Assembly (NCBI GenBank): GCA_026120185.1
Contig: JANUWF010002208.1
Span: 1,240,001 to 1,304,000 of the forward strand
Reading direction: 5' to 3'
Source of the DNA: Voacanga thouarsii
Taxonomy: Eukaryota; Streptophyta; Magnoliopsida; Gentianales; Apocynaceae
Length of the DNA stretch: 64,000 bases
Within the stretch, counting starts at the first letter, position 1, and every line of letters begins with the position of its first letter. Of this stretch, positions 1 through 13,128 are shown piece by piece. The translations under genes were made by a program, and so were the position numbers. The notes under the pieces were generated by a model that saw only the letters and a program-made list of their open reading frames with translations, ran no database searches and was not told the origin of the DNA.

Positions 1-3000
1 CATAGTATGAAAATGCTAGTTAAGAAATCAATATCATGATGAATGAGTATGCAATAATTCGAATGAATGTAATCATCAAAAAATTTAGCATTTATTTATC
101 TCAAGTTCTTTATCAAATTTTGGAGAGAAAATCACAAGTATGATTAAATATGATATGTAAATAAGAATTTTGTTGGGCAATCAATTCGAATCAAAATTCC
201 TGGAACTAAAATTCATTTTTGGCGAAAGTTTCGAACCGTCATCGATAAGCCATATCACATATTGAGACCACAAATCTACGCTATCGTGCAAATATGGCCA
301 CAATATATTCCATGCTGAGAAAACACATTGGGCAAGGTGTACATCCCTCTTGAGAGGATACCCCACCATCCCTCTCATAAACAAATAGACCGGATGTCCC
401 ACGTCCATCCTTCGGTTCCCTTTTTGGAGACCGTGTTGCTAGCTAAGAACCCGGCTCAACTACTAGGACTATCTCCCTATTTGGAAAAGATAATTTTCTG
501 GAGACAGCCAATCAACTGGAATCCTCTCCTATGCTAATGAAAGCTAGTCCTATAGTCTCGCCTCTTGAGTGCTCAAGTCTATAACAAAGCATTTCAAGAA
601 ATTCCTATTCCGATATGGAATATATAATTTCATTTCCAAAATATTGTTTCAGTTCTCAAAACCTTCTTTTGTTTGAAATTCAACCCAGCTTGAAACCACA
701 ATCGTACTTTCTCTCCAAAATATTTCCAAAACTGAAATCCCTACATCCGTTCTATCCAAATTTGTTCAAGGTGTAATAAAATCATTCCGTTCATAAAAAG
801 CCTCAAAGTGATATTGATAGGAACCAAAATCTCATGCTATGATTTTCATAATAATATGCATGAAGGAAATTATAGTTAGATATAAACATTGATGCATGGC
901 TCCTAATCAAACATAATATTCGTAAGAATTCTCAAAATTGATCGTGCATAATTTCCATGTAAAAGTCATAAGGTTATAAGGGTGATACCAAGTGCAACAA
1001 AATGGATTATCGAAGAATATTTCCCACTATAAATATCAAATCATATCATGAGCTTATTTGTGTCATAAAATTCTATGCATGATCATATGAATTTTCTATA
1101 GAGCTATTTTGCATAAAAGAGTCACGAGCTGCAAGGACTTACTCTTGTCTAAAAAGCTTAGCAAAATTAGCTTCAAGATATTTTAGGTGTCTCCTCCTCC
1201 TAAGCCAAATCCCGAAACTATTACACATATAATATAGGAATTAATTTTCTAATTGAATTAATCTAACTAAAGCATTAAACAAGATCCTAAAATTAGTTAG
1301 GGGAATTACTTACATCTTAAGTAGTTCCAAAATGCTTAGCGATATAACTTATTTAATTCTAAATACGAGGAATCCCAGCAAGATATCCAATATTCCTCTA
1401 AAATATCCATGATCCAAAAGTTATATGATTCCCATACTTCCCATATAACATCCATAGCTAAAAAAGGCCTTAATGGCTAAACAAAACCTTAATCACCATA
1501 CAACCCAAATTAGGCATGCAAAACCCTAATTGGCCATGCACTATAACTAATTGATCAATAGGGCAGCTTCTAAACCCACTTATTCTAACAATCACACAAA
1601 AAGTTCAAGTAGCTTTTCAAGAATTGAAAATCTCATCTTGAAATGGAACAAGGCATCAACCTCCAAGAAATCATGCTATTAAAGAAAACTCATCAACTTT
1701 AATCAACTATTTTCCCACAATTCTAAACATCACACAATGATCACATAAACCAAAATTTGCAGTAATCAAAGCCATTTCTATAATTAAATTCATTTTTTTT
1801 TAACTTTCAACAAAAACTCTGTTTTTACTCTAAAACAGTGGTAAAAAACAATTTACTAAATTAACCAAGAAAAGCATTTTTTTTTTAAAAAAAACCACCA
1901 GTTTAAAACCACCATATGTTAGGTTAATTACCATGTATTTACTTCCCTAAAATTCCCACAAAAAGGAACTCAAATAATTTTTACACAAAGTCTTGGGTGA
2001 ACAATAAACTGCAATGTGTAGTGAAATTCAAAAATTCATAACTCCCAAATTATAATGTATTTTTCAATGATTATTTTCTGAAATTTTCCTAATATCCTAA
2101 AGTTTATACAGTCCGAAAATCATATGAAAATGCAGTCAAAGGATAGTTTTTTGGGGATTTAAAAATTGACCTCTGTATAAGGATTTTCTGGCAGCATGAA
2201 CACATACTACAGTACACCAAAATTTTCAAACACCAAAACACTCTATAGAACTTATAAAACATCATACACTAGTCCCATGATCATAATTTGGCTCAAATAC
2301 AGCAACATATAAATCAATATTCAACTTTCTCGTAAGGTCCTCTATTTTCCCAACAATTTCTTGATCATAAAAAAAAAAACGCCAAAACTCCTCCAATGAC
2401 CACAACACCTATATCAAACACATAGAGCCTCATTTACACGGCACAGCCACAACATCAATGATCATAATCCCATAGAAAAATCATCAAACAAGACTTAAAA
2501 GCTATATTTTCAAATATATAGCAGTCTAGACATATTTTCAAAATCCAGCTTTATTAAGAGGTAAAAATGGCTTCTTAACATAAAAGGTTTTATTTCTCAT
2601 ATCATATAACATCTCCTAACATAAATATAGCAGTTTGCATCACATACAACCACTCTTCATGCCTAAAAATTCCCAGTAATGCAAGCTGTCCAACGACATT
2701 TTTGAACTCAAGAGTAAGAAAATGGAAGGGAAGGTGATGATATTACCTCATTTTTCAGCTCAAGAACTTCAGAAAAATTACTTTTTCAACCTCAAGAAAG
2801 TGTTCTAGCTTGAGTGTGATAAGTTGCAATCCAAAAAATGAGTGTGCGCTTGTGTTTTGCCAAAAAAAAAAAAAAAGGCGATTTCTTTTGGTTAACAAGG
2901 CTGGTTGGCAGCCATAGAGAGGAGAGAGATGTTGGCTATTTTCTTGAGTAAAGGAAGAAGAAAATTTTCAGAGGAATGGGGAAGGGGAATTTCAGCCAGC

Positions 3001-3563
3001 CTAAGGTAGGAAATGGGAGAAAATTTCATTTTATACTACGGTAAATTTTAATCTAATAGTGGAGAAAATTTTACCCTAATTTCAAGGGCTAAAATGAAGA
3101 GTATTTAGTTGGGTTAAAAAGATTCATGGGTCTTGGGTATGCATTATGGGTCAATTGGTAAAATTAAGTGAAGCAGTCAAAATTGAATTTGACACGATAT
3201 TTGACCGACATTGTTAACTAAATGAACAAGGCCAAAACCCTAATTAATATTAAATTTGTTCAAGAGTGTGTTTTAAAAAAAAGGGAGGACATTGCTACAA
3301 TTTTATTGAAAAAGTGATACACTAATTTATTTGACTAATTTGTCTATTACAACTAGTACACACATATATATAATGCATAATTACTTAGGTAAAAATCACC
3401 TACCACAACCAAATAAATAATTAACCTAATACACCTACTGTCTCTAAGATAATTCACCCAAAGAGCACATGAAATAGACACAAGTAGTGCAATTAATTTA
3501 TGAAACAAACTCAAATGGTCACATAATTTAGCTTCCAAACCGTTGATTAAATGGGGTGTCACA
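1..3563 (-). repeat. Gene-free AT-rich stretch, possible giant LTR running off the left edge
   Basis: No coding region is supported here; the open frames are short and without recognisable motifs. The right end reads GGGGTGTCACA at 3553-3563, which on the minus strand is a TGTGACACCCC start, a form common at the 5' end of plant Ty3/gypsy LTRs. With the much clearer 4.3 kb solo LTRs elsewhere in the window as a model, 1-3563 could be one LTR that begins outside the window. The left boundary and the target duplication cannot be seen, so this is inference from one terminus only. Confidence 0.3.
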
Positions 3564-4963
3564 CTCTTCATTTGTTAGGTTAAAATTTCTCTTGAACCCT
3601 ATAGAAAATTTGTCTTATCCAAAGAGCCATAAGTTGTGCCTTGAATATCTCTTTCCCCTCTTTAGTGTATCCTTCGTGCTTTAGACAATTCCTATAAAAA
3701 ACATTCCTCTAAAGACTAAAACTGCGGTAAAAAGATCAATTTAATTACCCAGGCGAATAATTTTATTTTCTTATGAAGTCCTAAAGATTCCACTTAAAAG
3801 TAGGTTAAAGAATTTTTGAAAAATATATCTACTACTACAGTAACCCAGCCAAACAGTTTTTAGCAACCAATTTCAAAAAATTATATCTTCATAACCATAA
3901 AGATTTTTGCATTTATTCTTGTTGTAAAATGTTCCTTACATCTTATACAATATACAATTTAAGGCCAAATTCAACTAGGAAAGGTGGTTTTCAAGGGTTC
4001 AAAGTCATGCTAACTACATAGCATTTTAGGCAAATCGTAAGGCTATCTTGCAAAAATCAAAGAGCTTTATTTCTTTCATTTTTCTCATGCAAAAATCATA
4101 TTGATACATCCCTAAAAATATATAACCTCAATAAATCATTCCTAACTTTTTATGCTCAAATATAACACCTATTTTAGAACATAGACATTTTTATTAACAT
4201 TCTATTTTCATATGGTGCATTTAAAGCATAATATATGCAATAAAAACCAGCTATTTTCAACCCTAAAAAAACACGCAAATAGCTATAAATATCCTCAAAC
4301 ACCCTATAACATTTGTTAGACAAGATTCATAAAGAAAAATATCATCTTTAAGTTATAATATTTCTATCCAGCAATCTATACAATTTAGTTACAAGGAGAT
4401 GAAGAAGAGATTGGTTCCTTTGGTGTTACCACTTAAACTGTTCTAGAACAGTGGAAAAAGCTTCCTTTGACTTACTAAAAATGTTGGACTTCTTTGAGTA
4501 TTTTAAAAGAAAAGATTCAAAGGAAAGGGAAGGGATATTCTTGGCTACAAGGAGTTGGGCAAGGCCTTGATAGCCTTGGAATAATGGTTTTTGAGAGAGA
4601 TGAGAGGAAAAGATGTTAGAGAGAAGGAGAAGAAAGGTCGGCTGGTTTGGGAATAGAGGGGAAAATGGGTTTTGATCTTGGATAATTTGAATTAAGAATG
4701 GAGATAAATTTATTTGACCTCTTGTAGGAAATAAAAGGCCAAGATTAAATGTAATTTAAGGGCCAAGATTTTAAAGATCTAATGGCCTAGAATTCTTCCT
4801 ATGTGGAGGATACATAGGGGTGGGAAAGTTTTTTCATTAGTTTTTAGGGCTTCAAGTAATGGTCAAAATTATTCTAATTAACTTGGTGAAGTAGTTTTGG
4901 TTAATATCAAAATCAAATTTAGTTGGCTTGGTTAAATAGTTCTGGTCAATCCATTTCAATGAC
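3564..4963. other. AT-rich stretch without a supported gene
   Basis: Nothing codes convincingly here. Parts of it, for example near 3714-3760 and 4440-4680, look loosely like 1825-1870 and 2880-3000, with an acceptor-free AT-rich block followed by a GA-rich block. It may be a diverged second piece of the same repeat. I see no terminal motifs that would define an element. Confidence 0.3.
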
Positions 4964-6525
4964 TGATATGTGTTTTTGTTTATATCCTTGTGCATCAGAA
5001 CTAGACTCAATAATTCATACAAATTAATCAAGTTTTAATATAAAATACCAAAATCACTTACACACAACACTTATTTGGGCTAGTATACCTATCGTGTAGC
5101 ATAGAGTTCTAATAGTAAGTATCGTTTATCTCAGGTAAGGTGGCAAGTACTTTTACTATGTTATTATCTCATTGTTTAGTTAACCCTTCATCTAGGGGAA
5201 ATTAACAAATTATTAAGGGAATTAGCTGGCCTTATCATAGATTTCACCTAAAGTCACGAAGCCCAATGAAAGAAAGGAAAAGATAAGAAATGTGAGCAAA
5301 TAGAATCTCCTAAATCAAGTCAAACCTTAACCACCTAAATTAGCTAATTAAAAACTTAAATTAGGTGCTAATAGATAATTTCATATAAAACACACACTCT
5401 CTCAAGTTATGAGCCCCTACCGTTATATCAATTGATGGGTATCTCTACCTCACTATGCAATCCTAAGAGGCATTAAGATCCGTTATATATCTAGTTTGTG
5501 GAAAATGAAGAACATATCTCCAGGCAACCTCACAATCCTTCAGTCACCTAGTTCTTACCCTCAAATCCCTCTCTCTAGGTGATACAAGAGAGACCCATAA
5601 AGTAAATCTACCAATCGAGACTCTAAATCCTAACCCCATCTCTCGAAATCATTAGGACAAGAAAACCCCACCAATAGAAATACACAATACACAACAAGAG
5701 ATTGAATACCTAAAATAATTAGTAAATAACTTAGACAGATGTCAAAATCTAACAAAATAAGGGTTCAACCCTTTAAATACATCATTAATCAACACAAGTG
5801 CAATTAAAATCAACAAGGAAACGTAAGAGAAAGGAAAGTAAACTCATAGACAAGTTATCTTTTCTTCCTCTTGCAATATCCTCTTGAAGATTCTCTCATT
5901 TCCTCCAAATGAAACTTAGATCCTTTCTTTATTAGTGTTCTAGGGTTTGAGAGTGGCTTGCCCCTTCTTGTTCCATCCCTTGATAGGACAGCAATAGGAT
6001 CTATTTATAGTGCTCCTTGAAAACCCATGAAATCTACTGTGTACTGACGTGTTTCAATACAACCTAGTGCCTATTGTAGCGCTAGACCGGTATATATTGT
6101 GCACATTTTCTTAAATGATCTTTAATCCTACTCTAAACTAGCACCTACCTGTCCTTCCATCCAGCGCTTTTTAGTCATCTCGTTCCAACTCCTTAACACA
6201 CTAGAATAACCATTGACTCTTTAGTTGTCCAACCGCTACTTGTTAATTAATGCAAATGGTGCTTGTATGTCTCCAAATCGATACATGTTACTTCCAAAAT
6301 GTTTTCATGTACTTTGTTCTAAATTAGTGTCTACTTACCCTTGTACCAGGTGTCGATTTGATACTTCTTTTCTTTGTTTTCACTCTATTTCTTCAGTTAT
6401 CTCTCATTTATGCATTCTATAGAAAACAAGGCAAATGTAGGGGAAATGAGTAGTTATTTAATCATAAATTTAGTATAACTTGGTACAAAATGACTAATAA
6501 ATATTGACATAATGAGCATTGATCA
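4964..6525 (-). mobile_element. Family E copy E1, 3' LTR
   Basis: The segment starts TGATATGTG and ends CATTGATCA. Its first 250 bases match the LTR start at 54460-54784, including the shared stretch around the words GTGTAGCATAGAGTTC. On the minus strand the LTR begins TGATCAATGC and is immediately preceded by a purine-rich tract (plus-strand CTCCTCCACACTTAAG), which fixes this copy as the 3' LTR of a minus-strand element. LTR length is about 1.56 kb, like family A. The outer target duplication was not identified. Confidence 0.7.
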
Positions 6526-8654
6526 CTCCTCCACACTTAAGCTTTTGTTTGTCTTTAAGCAAATTATCAGAAAAATAAGTACATCAACCTAAAAGCAATC
6601 TTCATTCATGTTGGATTTTTGGCAACAATGATTGTTATGAAAATGATATTCTTTTTCTTTTGAGATGAAAATTCAATTTAACGTCACTTGACTAAGCTAA
6701 ACTCATGTAAATTCATATATTTGAATAGATAAAACCAAGGCTCTCGATGTTGGATTAAAGAAGTCTATGCTTATTCAACATGCTTCACCTCATTTCCTAA
6801 GTCAAGAATATGACTATAGTAATTCATTTAAGGCATAGTGGGTAAATTGAAGTTATATAACTTCCCAAAGCTATTGCAATCTAAGTAGTAAATAGAGAAT
6901 TAGTTCAATTGTTCACTTTTGTAGGGTAATATAAATGTCTAAAAAATATATAAATAATCATTTTTTTAACTTTTACACTACTCTCATTAAACACTCATTT
7001 TATTTCTAGGGCAAGGTAATACAAATGCTTAGTAAAGATAAAATTAATGTTTTTTTAGCTTCCATATTACCTTGCTCTACTATTTCATTTTCTTACCCTA
7101 ATCCACATTTACTGAAACTCAGATTTTAGACTAGCTAGAATATCATAGAATATAAATAGACCAAAAACTCCCAACTTGAACTTCATCACAAGCATTTCAT
7201 CCATTCCTAAGAAACAAAAATGTCACAATATATACTAAAATCTAAACAAGGTTAAGCTAAATTCTTAAGACTTTTGTTATATCATATCAAATATACATGT
7301 TTACCTAAGAATACCCCAGTCAAAACAACCTTATATCAAAATTTTCATGCCAAGAGGAAAAGAATGGTAATATCATAAACTTCAAAGCATGCCAAAAATT
7401 GAAAAAAAAAAATTGCTCATTTTTCATCAATTTTAACTAAGAGAAATAGCCAAAGGGGTGCCAAGAAATTCAATATATATACTTTTGCAAGAAATAAAGT
7501 TGAGTCCTCTCCCTCATACTTAAATTGGATAATTTCCTTATTGGAAACAATTTATATAATCACCACATCCAACAAAGAGTCAAAAGGGATAAGGGGAAAA
7601 ATGAAAAATAATACTTCCTAAGTATGTGAGGCATAGTTCCACAGTGTTGTTTGAGTAGAAGGGGTAAAGCATTATTTCACATGTTCCAAAAAATTCCTTC
7701 TACAGTCACAAAAAGATATCAACGTAAGTGAAATGATATCAAACTAAAGAAAAAGCATAATATAAATGAAATAGACTAAAATGTACTAAGTATCCATACA
7801 AAATCTATAAAAATCTATACAAGAGAGATCTAAAAAAAATGAAATAACATGAAAGAAAAGGGAGAATGTATGAGTCTACAAGAGAGGGGAATGAGGATTG
7901 CTATTTCCAGCACTCAGAGACTAGTCAAGTGAGTCATCCACACTACAATTATCACCAGGAGTTAGAGGTGGTGGAGGATTTTTTGGGAAGACAATCTGCC
8001 ACATGCGTTACATGAAGTCCTCTGGGAACTTGAGCTTGTGCTCTAGGCTATCTAATCTCTTATTCTAATACTATTGTGCTTATATGATCTCCCAAGCTAC
8101 TTGTCCGAGTCATCTACAAGGCGCACAATCTCTGAGCGTTGCTCAGTGGGGAAGTCCCACAACTCACCAAACCAGCTGGTCTGGCCACTATACATCTCTT
8201 TCAGCGGGATGATGTTTCTTCTCAAAGTAATCTAGGCAGTCTTTATCCTCTCTATTGTAACTCTTAAATTAGTCAGAACATCCCATGCAATTGCTGGCCT
8301 ACCTTTAGTTTATTTAGGCTCAAGTCGTAGCACTATAATGGGTGGCTCTTCGGGTGCCTGCTGCCGCTTTGGCTCCTGGGGCTCTAGTTTTTGCTATTGT
8401 GATAGCTCATATACTCCGTGCCTCCTTTCCCTCAGAGCCAACCATCTCTCCACCCTCCTATCATATTGGATCCTACAATTAATTAGGGTATTCTACCTCA
8501 CATTATGCATCTATGAAATGACTAGGAGGAGTGGGAGTAGGGTTAATGGTAGTGGTAGGCAATGAAAAAGATACTTCACCCCTCTTTCTGTTAAGGGGAA
8601 GCTTGGAAGATCTAGATGGTAATGTAGAAAAGGCAAATAGAAAGGAAAGAGGAT
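6526..8654 (-). mobile_element. Family E copy E1, internal 3' region
   Basis: This is the internal DNA next to the E1 3' LTR. It holds the 3' polypurine tract at 6526-6541 and a second similar tract at about 7505-7522, 1 kb further in. Around 7900-8330 the minus strand keeps long open pieces, with a stretch resembling SGQTSWFGELWDFPTEQR, but with several stops; I do not recognise the protein. No polymerase domain is visible. The region is cut at 8654 by insertion of element A1, and continues at 17851. Confidence 0.55.
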
Positions 8655-10072
8655 TGATGTGTCCGAACTTGGGTGTAAAAATCATATAATAACTAAGCAC
8701 ATTCCCAATCAAATTTAAATTAAAATGTTCAACACAAATCACACATATGAACAAGCATACTCATCATTAACTGAGCATAGGGTTCAAACGAGTGTCGATT
8801 CTCAAGGAATAAGTAGACATTAATTACCTTTCTTTCATTATTTAACCGACTCGATAAAATAAAATTGAAATAAAATAAAATAAAAACAAAAATATATACA
8901 TGTCAATGATGTAGATTTATGTAATTCAAACCATTGATTAGACAACCACGATCTTAAAGTACCCAACCTCTATTATAACTAATTATTCCATTGGCATCAT
9001 GGAGAATTAAAATAGACCCACTTCTTTCTCAATCCATGAATCTCTATCTTCTAGGTAACTTAGTATCACATACTCTGTCTCAACCAGTCTTACCCAAAAG
9101 ATGCATTAAACACAATTCTCTGATTAAGTCCCATTCTCAGGCAAACTTAACCCATGAAATTAACCAATTGAATCCATATTCTGGAAGACATCAATTAACC
9201 TTTAATTACTCTATTCTTGCAATTAACCCCATTTTCAGGCAAGTTAAAAGGTAATAAATATGAAATCAATCAATTTAAACCATCAACCCTATTCTCAAGC
9301 AAGTTAACGGCACAATTAATTAATCTCGCAATCAACCCAAGTAATTTAAAATCAAGAATAACAATCAGTTAATTAAAAGATGAAATAACTCTAAATATTA
9401 TGAACGTCTAAACCAATGTCAAATTACAATAAAATAATTAAAACATCATTGTCAAGAAAAAGAAAATAAAGTAAAAGAAACCACTTATAGACAAGCCTCA
9501 TTCTTCTTCGATTGAAGACCTTATTGTACAACACTCCTTGGATTGAAGAATTCCTCCTTGGATTGAGTAATTTTCTATGATGATCAATGAATTCTCCTCT
9601 TTTTCTTTGTGTTTTTCATCTATTTTTAGGCTTAAGAAGTGCATAAACTCATAGGTACAAAGTTCTTGGCCGAGTAGAAGTTGGAAGATACTAAAACTCC
9701 TCAAGTTTCCAAAAACGCGTAAAAAGATCGCAGCACCGCCTCAAGGACAGAACACAGCCGGTGCCGCCTTGGTCATTCGGAGCCGGCGCCACCTGTATTT
9801 TGCTTCTCCACTCGTTCGCTGATTTTCTCCGAATTGCGTGCATAAGTTCCAGACTGTAGCAGGCGTCGGTTTTAGCCCATAGCCAGCGCCGCCTCTGCTC
9901 TGCTTCACGACGGTTTTGATTCGTTTTACCCAAAAATCTGACATAATGAACAAAATACCTTTTCAAGGGTAAAAATCTCAAATATGAAAGAATATGACTA
10001 GTTATTGCACAAAATGTCTTATAAAAGAGCCTCAAATAACTAAGCAAAGTATGACTAATTTAGCCCCTATCA
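8655..10072 (-). repeat. A1 3' LTR
   Basis: TG...CA terminal repeat of 1418 bp, matching 16415-17845 along its full length. A GC-rich cluster of GGCGCC-type motifs lies at about 9735-9900. On the minus strand, just upstream of that cluster, a sequence GCCTAAAAATAGATG is the counterpart of the TATA box seen in A2. Confidence 0.92.
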
Positions 10073-11990
10073 TATTTCCCCACACTTAGCTCTTTGCTTA
10101 TCCTCAAGAAAAGTATCAAGAACAAGTAGGAAAACACACGATTTTAATCAAGTCACTTAATCAATTCCAAAACTATATCTTCAATGCTTCCTTCATTCCT
10201 AAACATAAAATATATGATACTAAATCTTTCACAAGCAATGCAAGACTTGTGTAGTGATAAATGACTTAGTAGAACCATCACAATACTCCACAATATTCTC
10301 AAACCATTGGAAAGAAGTCAGTTCAAAAAGAATATGCATTCCATATGCTTACTTTTCATACACTCTCTCTACTAATTCGAGACATATTATGATTCTACTT
10401 AGATCAACTAGGACTTTTAAACTTGTAATGTAAGGCTGAAGGCTTGTAATGTGGCTTAGCAAACGAAGGATATAGGAAAATCAAAAGCCAAAGAAAAACT
10501 GAGAGTTAGCAAGAAAAGGGTAACCAAAATAAATCTATAATTTCCAACTCTTCTTGCCCTCCTATTCCAAGAATCACTCAAACCATAACCTTATATAACA
10601 AACCTTATGCACTTCAAGCAAATCCTGCATTGTTCTCTTTTTCTTTCCACTCTTCTTGTCATTAACTCTTTTTCTCAAGACCAGCAATGGTGTCAAGTGT
10701 TTTATATGAACTTAACTTTCACAATTCAATTACCATCCCTTTTGTGATCTTTTCTCTTTTTTTCTTCTTCTTCTGTTTTTTTCTCAATTCTCTTTTCTTT
10801 TACTCCTCTTTTGTTTTCACTGCTGCTGTTTTTTTTTTCATTTTTCCACTCAATTTTCTAGCAGCTTGTTGTTTTCTCTTTTCAATTCCTCTCGTTTCTT
10901 TTCTTCCTTCTCATTTTTCAGCTCAAAATTTTTTTCTCTTTCTTCCTCGATTTTTTTTTTTTTTTGAACTTCTTTCTTCCACTCTACTTCCTTTCTTTTC
11001 CCAGCTCCACTTATAATTTGTCCACGACTAAAAGTAACAAGTCATGATCTTTATCCCTGCATTCTTTCTTATTATACATATACTTTCATCCTTCAAGAGC
11101 CTAAATATTTGGAAAATTATGCAAACTCTCAGCACAAGTAATGGACAAAATATTGTGACGGGTTTTTAAAGAAAGAAATCAACAATTTAGACTCAAAATA
11201 GGCACTAGGGATAATATAACCATAGGTAGGCTTGAGAAGCTTAAACTATCCAATGAAGGCCTATTACCGTCATCCCTAAGTTAAATCATGATTGCCTTTC
11301 TTATTTCGCCTTGAGAAGTATTCAAGTAAGTTCTAGAATGCTCCATGAATTTTAGAGAAAAAAAATAGGTTTAAGAATAATATAAAGCATTAGATCAAGA
11401 ACTTCTTTGTCCAAGTGAGTGTAAAAAGTCATGCATAAGTCATAAATGATCTAGAACATATGCTCTATAATCCATCATAAAGACATGCATTAAAATGTAT
11501 CGCTTGAAATCGCACAGAAACTCAAAAAATTTTAAAAAATTATTGCACAAAAATTGTTACTCCCAAGAAGGCTAAAGAATATGTATAGAAGACTTGTCAA
11601 TCAAATCACTCCCCCACACTTAAATTGGACATTGTCCTCAATGGCCACATAAATATAACAAGAACAAACAATACCATGGGACAAAAAATATAAAGGAGAA
11701 GAGATAGGAAAAAGAAACTTCTATTCAATGTATCGTACAAGAGCTGAATGCTTGAAGAATGAGGCATCATCAAAGTACCTAAAAAAATACAAAAGAAAAT
11801 ACAAAAGCATAACAACTAGAAAAGAAAATAAAGCAAAAACAAAAGAAAGGGAAAAAATAAATAAAAAAAAGAAAGAAAAGCCAAACTAACTAAAACAAAA
11901 ACATGAAAAGAGAAAGAAAACAAAAACAAGAATGAGCGAGCAAATATAGACAAGAATCATCAGTCCTCCGCATCATCATAGTACTAGTTA
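10073..11990 (-). other. A1 3' spacer with two polypurine tracts and a purine-rich block
   Basis: No env-like gene is visible between the integrase stop and the 3' LTR. The 3' polypurine tract (minus-strand AAGTGTGGGGAAATA) abuts the LTR at 10073-10087. A second tract with the same core, GTGTGGGGGAGTGA, lies at about 11606-11619 and is preceded by the palindromic word GGACAATGTCC (11628-11638). Between them, 10735-10990 is almost pure pyrimidine on the plus strand, that is a purine block on the element strand. The apparent Phe-rich plus-strand frame there is a by-product of this bias. Confidence 0.75.
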
Positions 11991-13122
11991 TCATGGTGCC
12001 TCGTGTAAGGTCATGGCCGCTTGATCCATATGGCAACGTGGAGTACCAACATAGCGTTTCACGCGATTGCCATTTACCTTGAAAGTGCCCTTACTAGGGT
12101 GAGTAATTTTGAGGGTGCCAAAGGGGAATACCTTACTCACCGTGTTTGGTCCTAACCATCTAGATTTCAACTTGCCTGGAAATAGTCGTAAGCGAGAATT
12201 GAATAACAATACTTGATCACCTATTGCAAAATCGTGTTGTCGAGTAATATGCTTGTCGTGCCAGGATTTCACTTTCTCTTTATACCAGAGTGACGTATCA
12301 TAAGCATCTTTTCGCAATTCCTCTAAGGCTATGAGTTGAAGTAACCTAGACTTCCCAACTGACTCAAGATCAAGATTGACTAGCTTTATCGCCCAATAAG
12401 CCTTGTGTTCAATTTTAATTGGTAGGTGACATGATTTACCATAAACTAACCGAAACGGAATCGTGCCAATCAGTGTCTTAAAGGCTGTTCGATATGCCCA
12501 AAGGGTATCATCTAATTTTAAGCTCCAATCATTCTGAGTGTGGTTGACAGTTTTTTCCAAAATTCGTTTGAGTTCTCTATTAACCACCTCAACCTGTCCA
12601 TTTGTTTGGGGGTGATAGGGGGTAGCCAACTTATGGTGCACACCTAGGTGTGTAAGAATTTTTTTCATTTGTGCATTACAAAAATGAGTCCCCCTATCAC
12701 TACTAAGGACTTTAGGCACACCAAAACGAGTGAAAAGTTTTTTTCAGAAATTTGACCACCACCCTTGCATTATTAGTGGGTAATGCTTGGGCTTCTACCC
12801 ATTTAGAGACATAATCCACTGCCACCAAAATATATTTATTCCCCAAAAAATTAGGAAAAGGTCCCATGAAGTCTATACCCCAACAGTCAAATACTTCACA
12901 CGCTTGAAAATTTTGTAATGGCATTTCATTAGATTTGGAGAGGTTACCTGTACGTTGACACCTATCACAACTTTGGACAAACATGTGGGCATCTTTAAAC
13001 AATGTAGGCCAACAGAATCCGGTGTCTAGCACCTTTCGTGCAGTGTTGTTGGCTTGGTAATGGCCTCCAGCGAGTCCTTCATGACAATGTCGAAGAATAT
13101 CCTCCCCTTCTCTAGAATCCAC
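11991..13122 (-). pseudogene. A1 integrase, frameshifted
   Basis: Integrase inserts the cDNA into the host genome. The first piece (13122-12712) carries the zinc-binding HHCC domain (His14 and His21, Cys52 and Cys55, counted from its first Met) and the first catalytic Asp in DFMGPFP (Asp84). The frame then breaks in an A-run near 12735. The second piece (12719-11991, 242 residues) has the second Asp in SSDRGTHF (Asp8) and the Glu in [10 protein letters not shown] (Glu44), giving the exact 35-residue spacing of a DD35E enzyme. It ends with a C-terminal domain containing KLKSRWLGP. Upstream, a single in-frame TAG separates it from the RNase H part. Motifs fit Athila integrases. The enzyme cannot be made from this copy. 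Confidence 0.92.
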
Positions 13123-13128
13123 GCATCT

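Noticed and set aside
8338..8754. Overlapping short frames on both strands near 8338-8754
   Set aside because: They cross the E1/A1 boundary at 8654-8655 or lie in decayed E1 DNA, and show no motif.
10687..11016. 109-codon plus-strand frame rich in Phe, Leu and Ser, like a membrane protein
   Set aside because: It is the complement of the purine-rich block of A1; the same region in A2 has a different frame and the bias alone explains it.
10073..11990. Possible env-like gene in the Athila 3' spacer
   Set aside because: No long frame exists on the element strand in either A1 or A2, and no signal peptide or membrane segment is shared between them.
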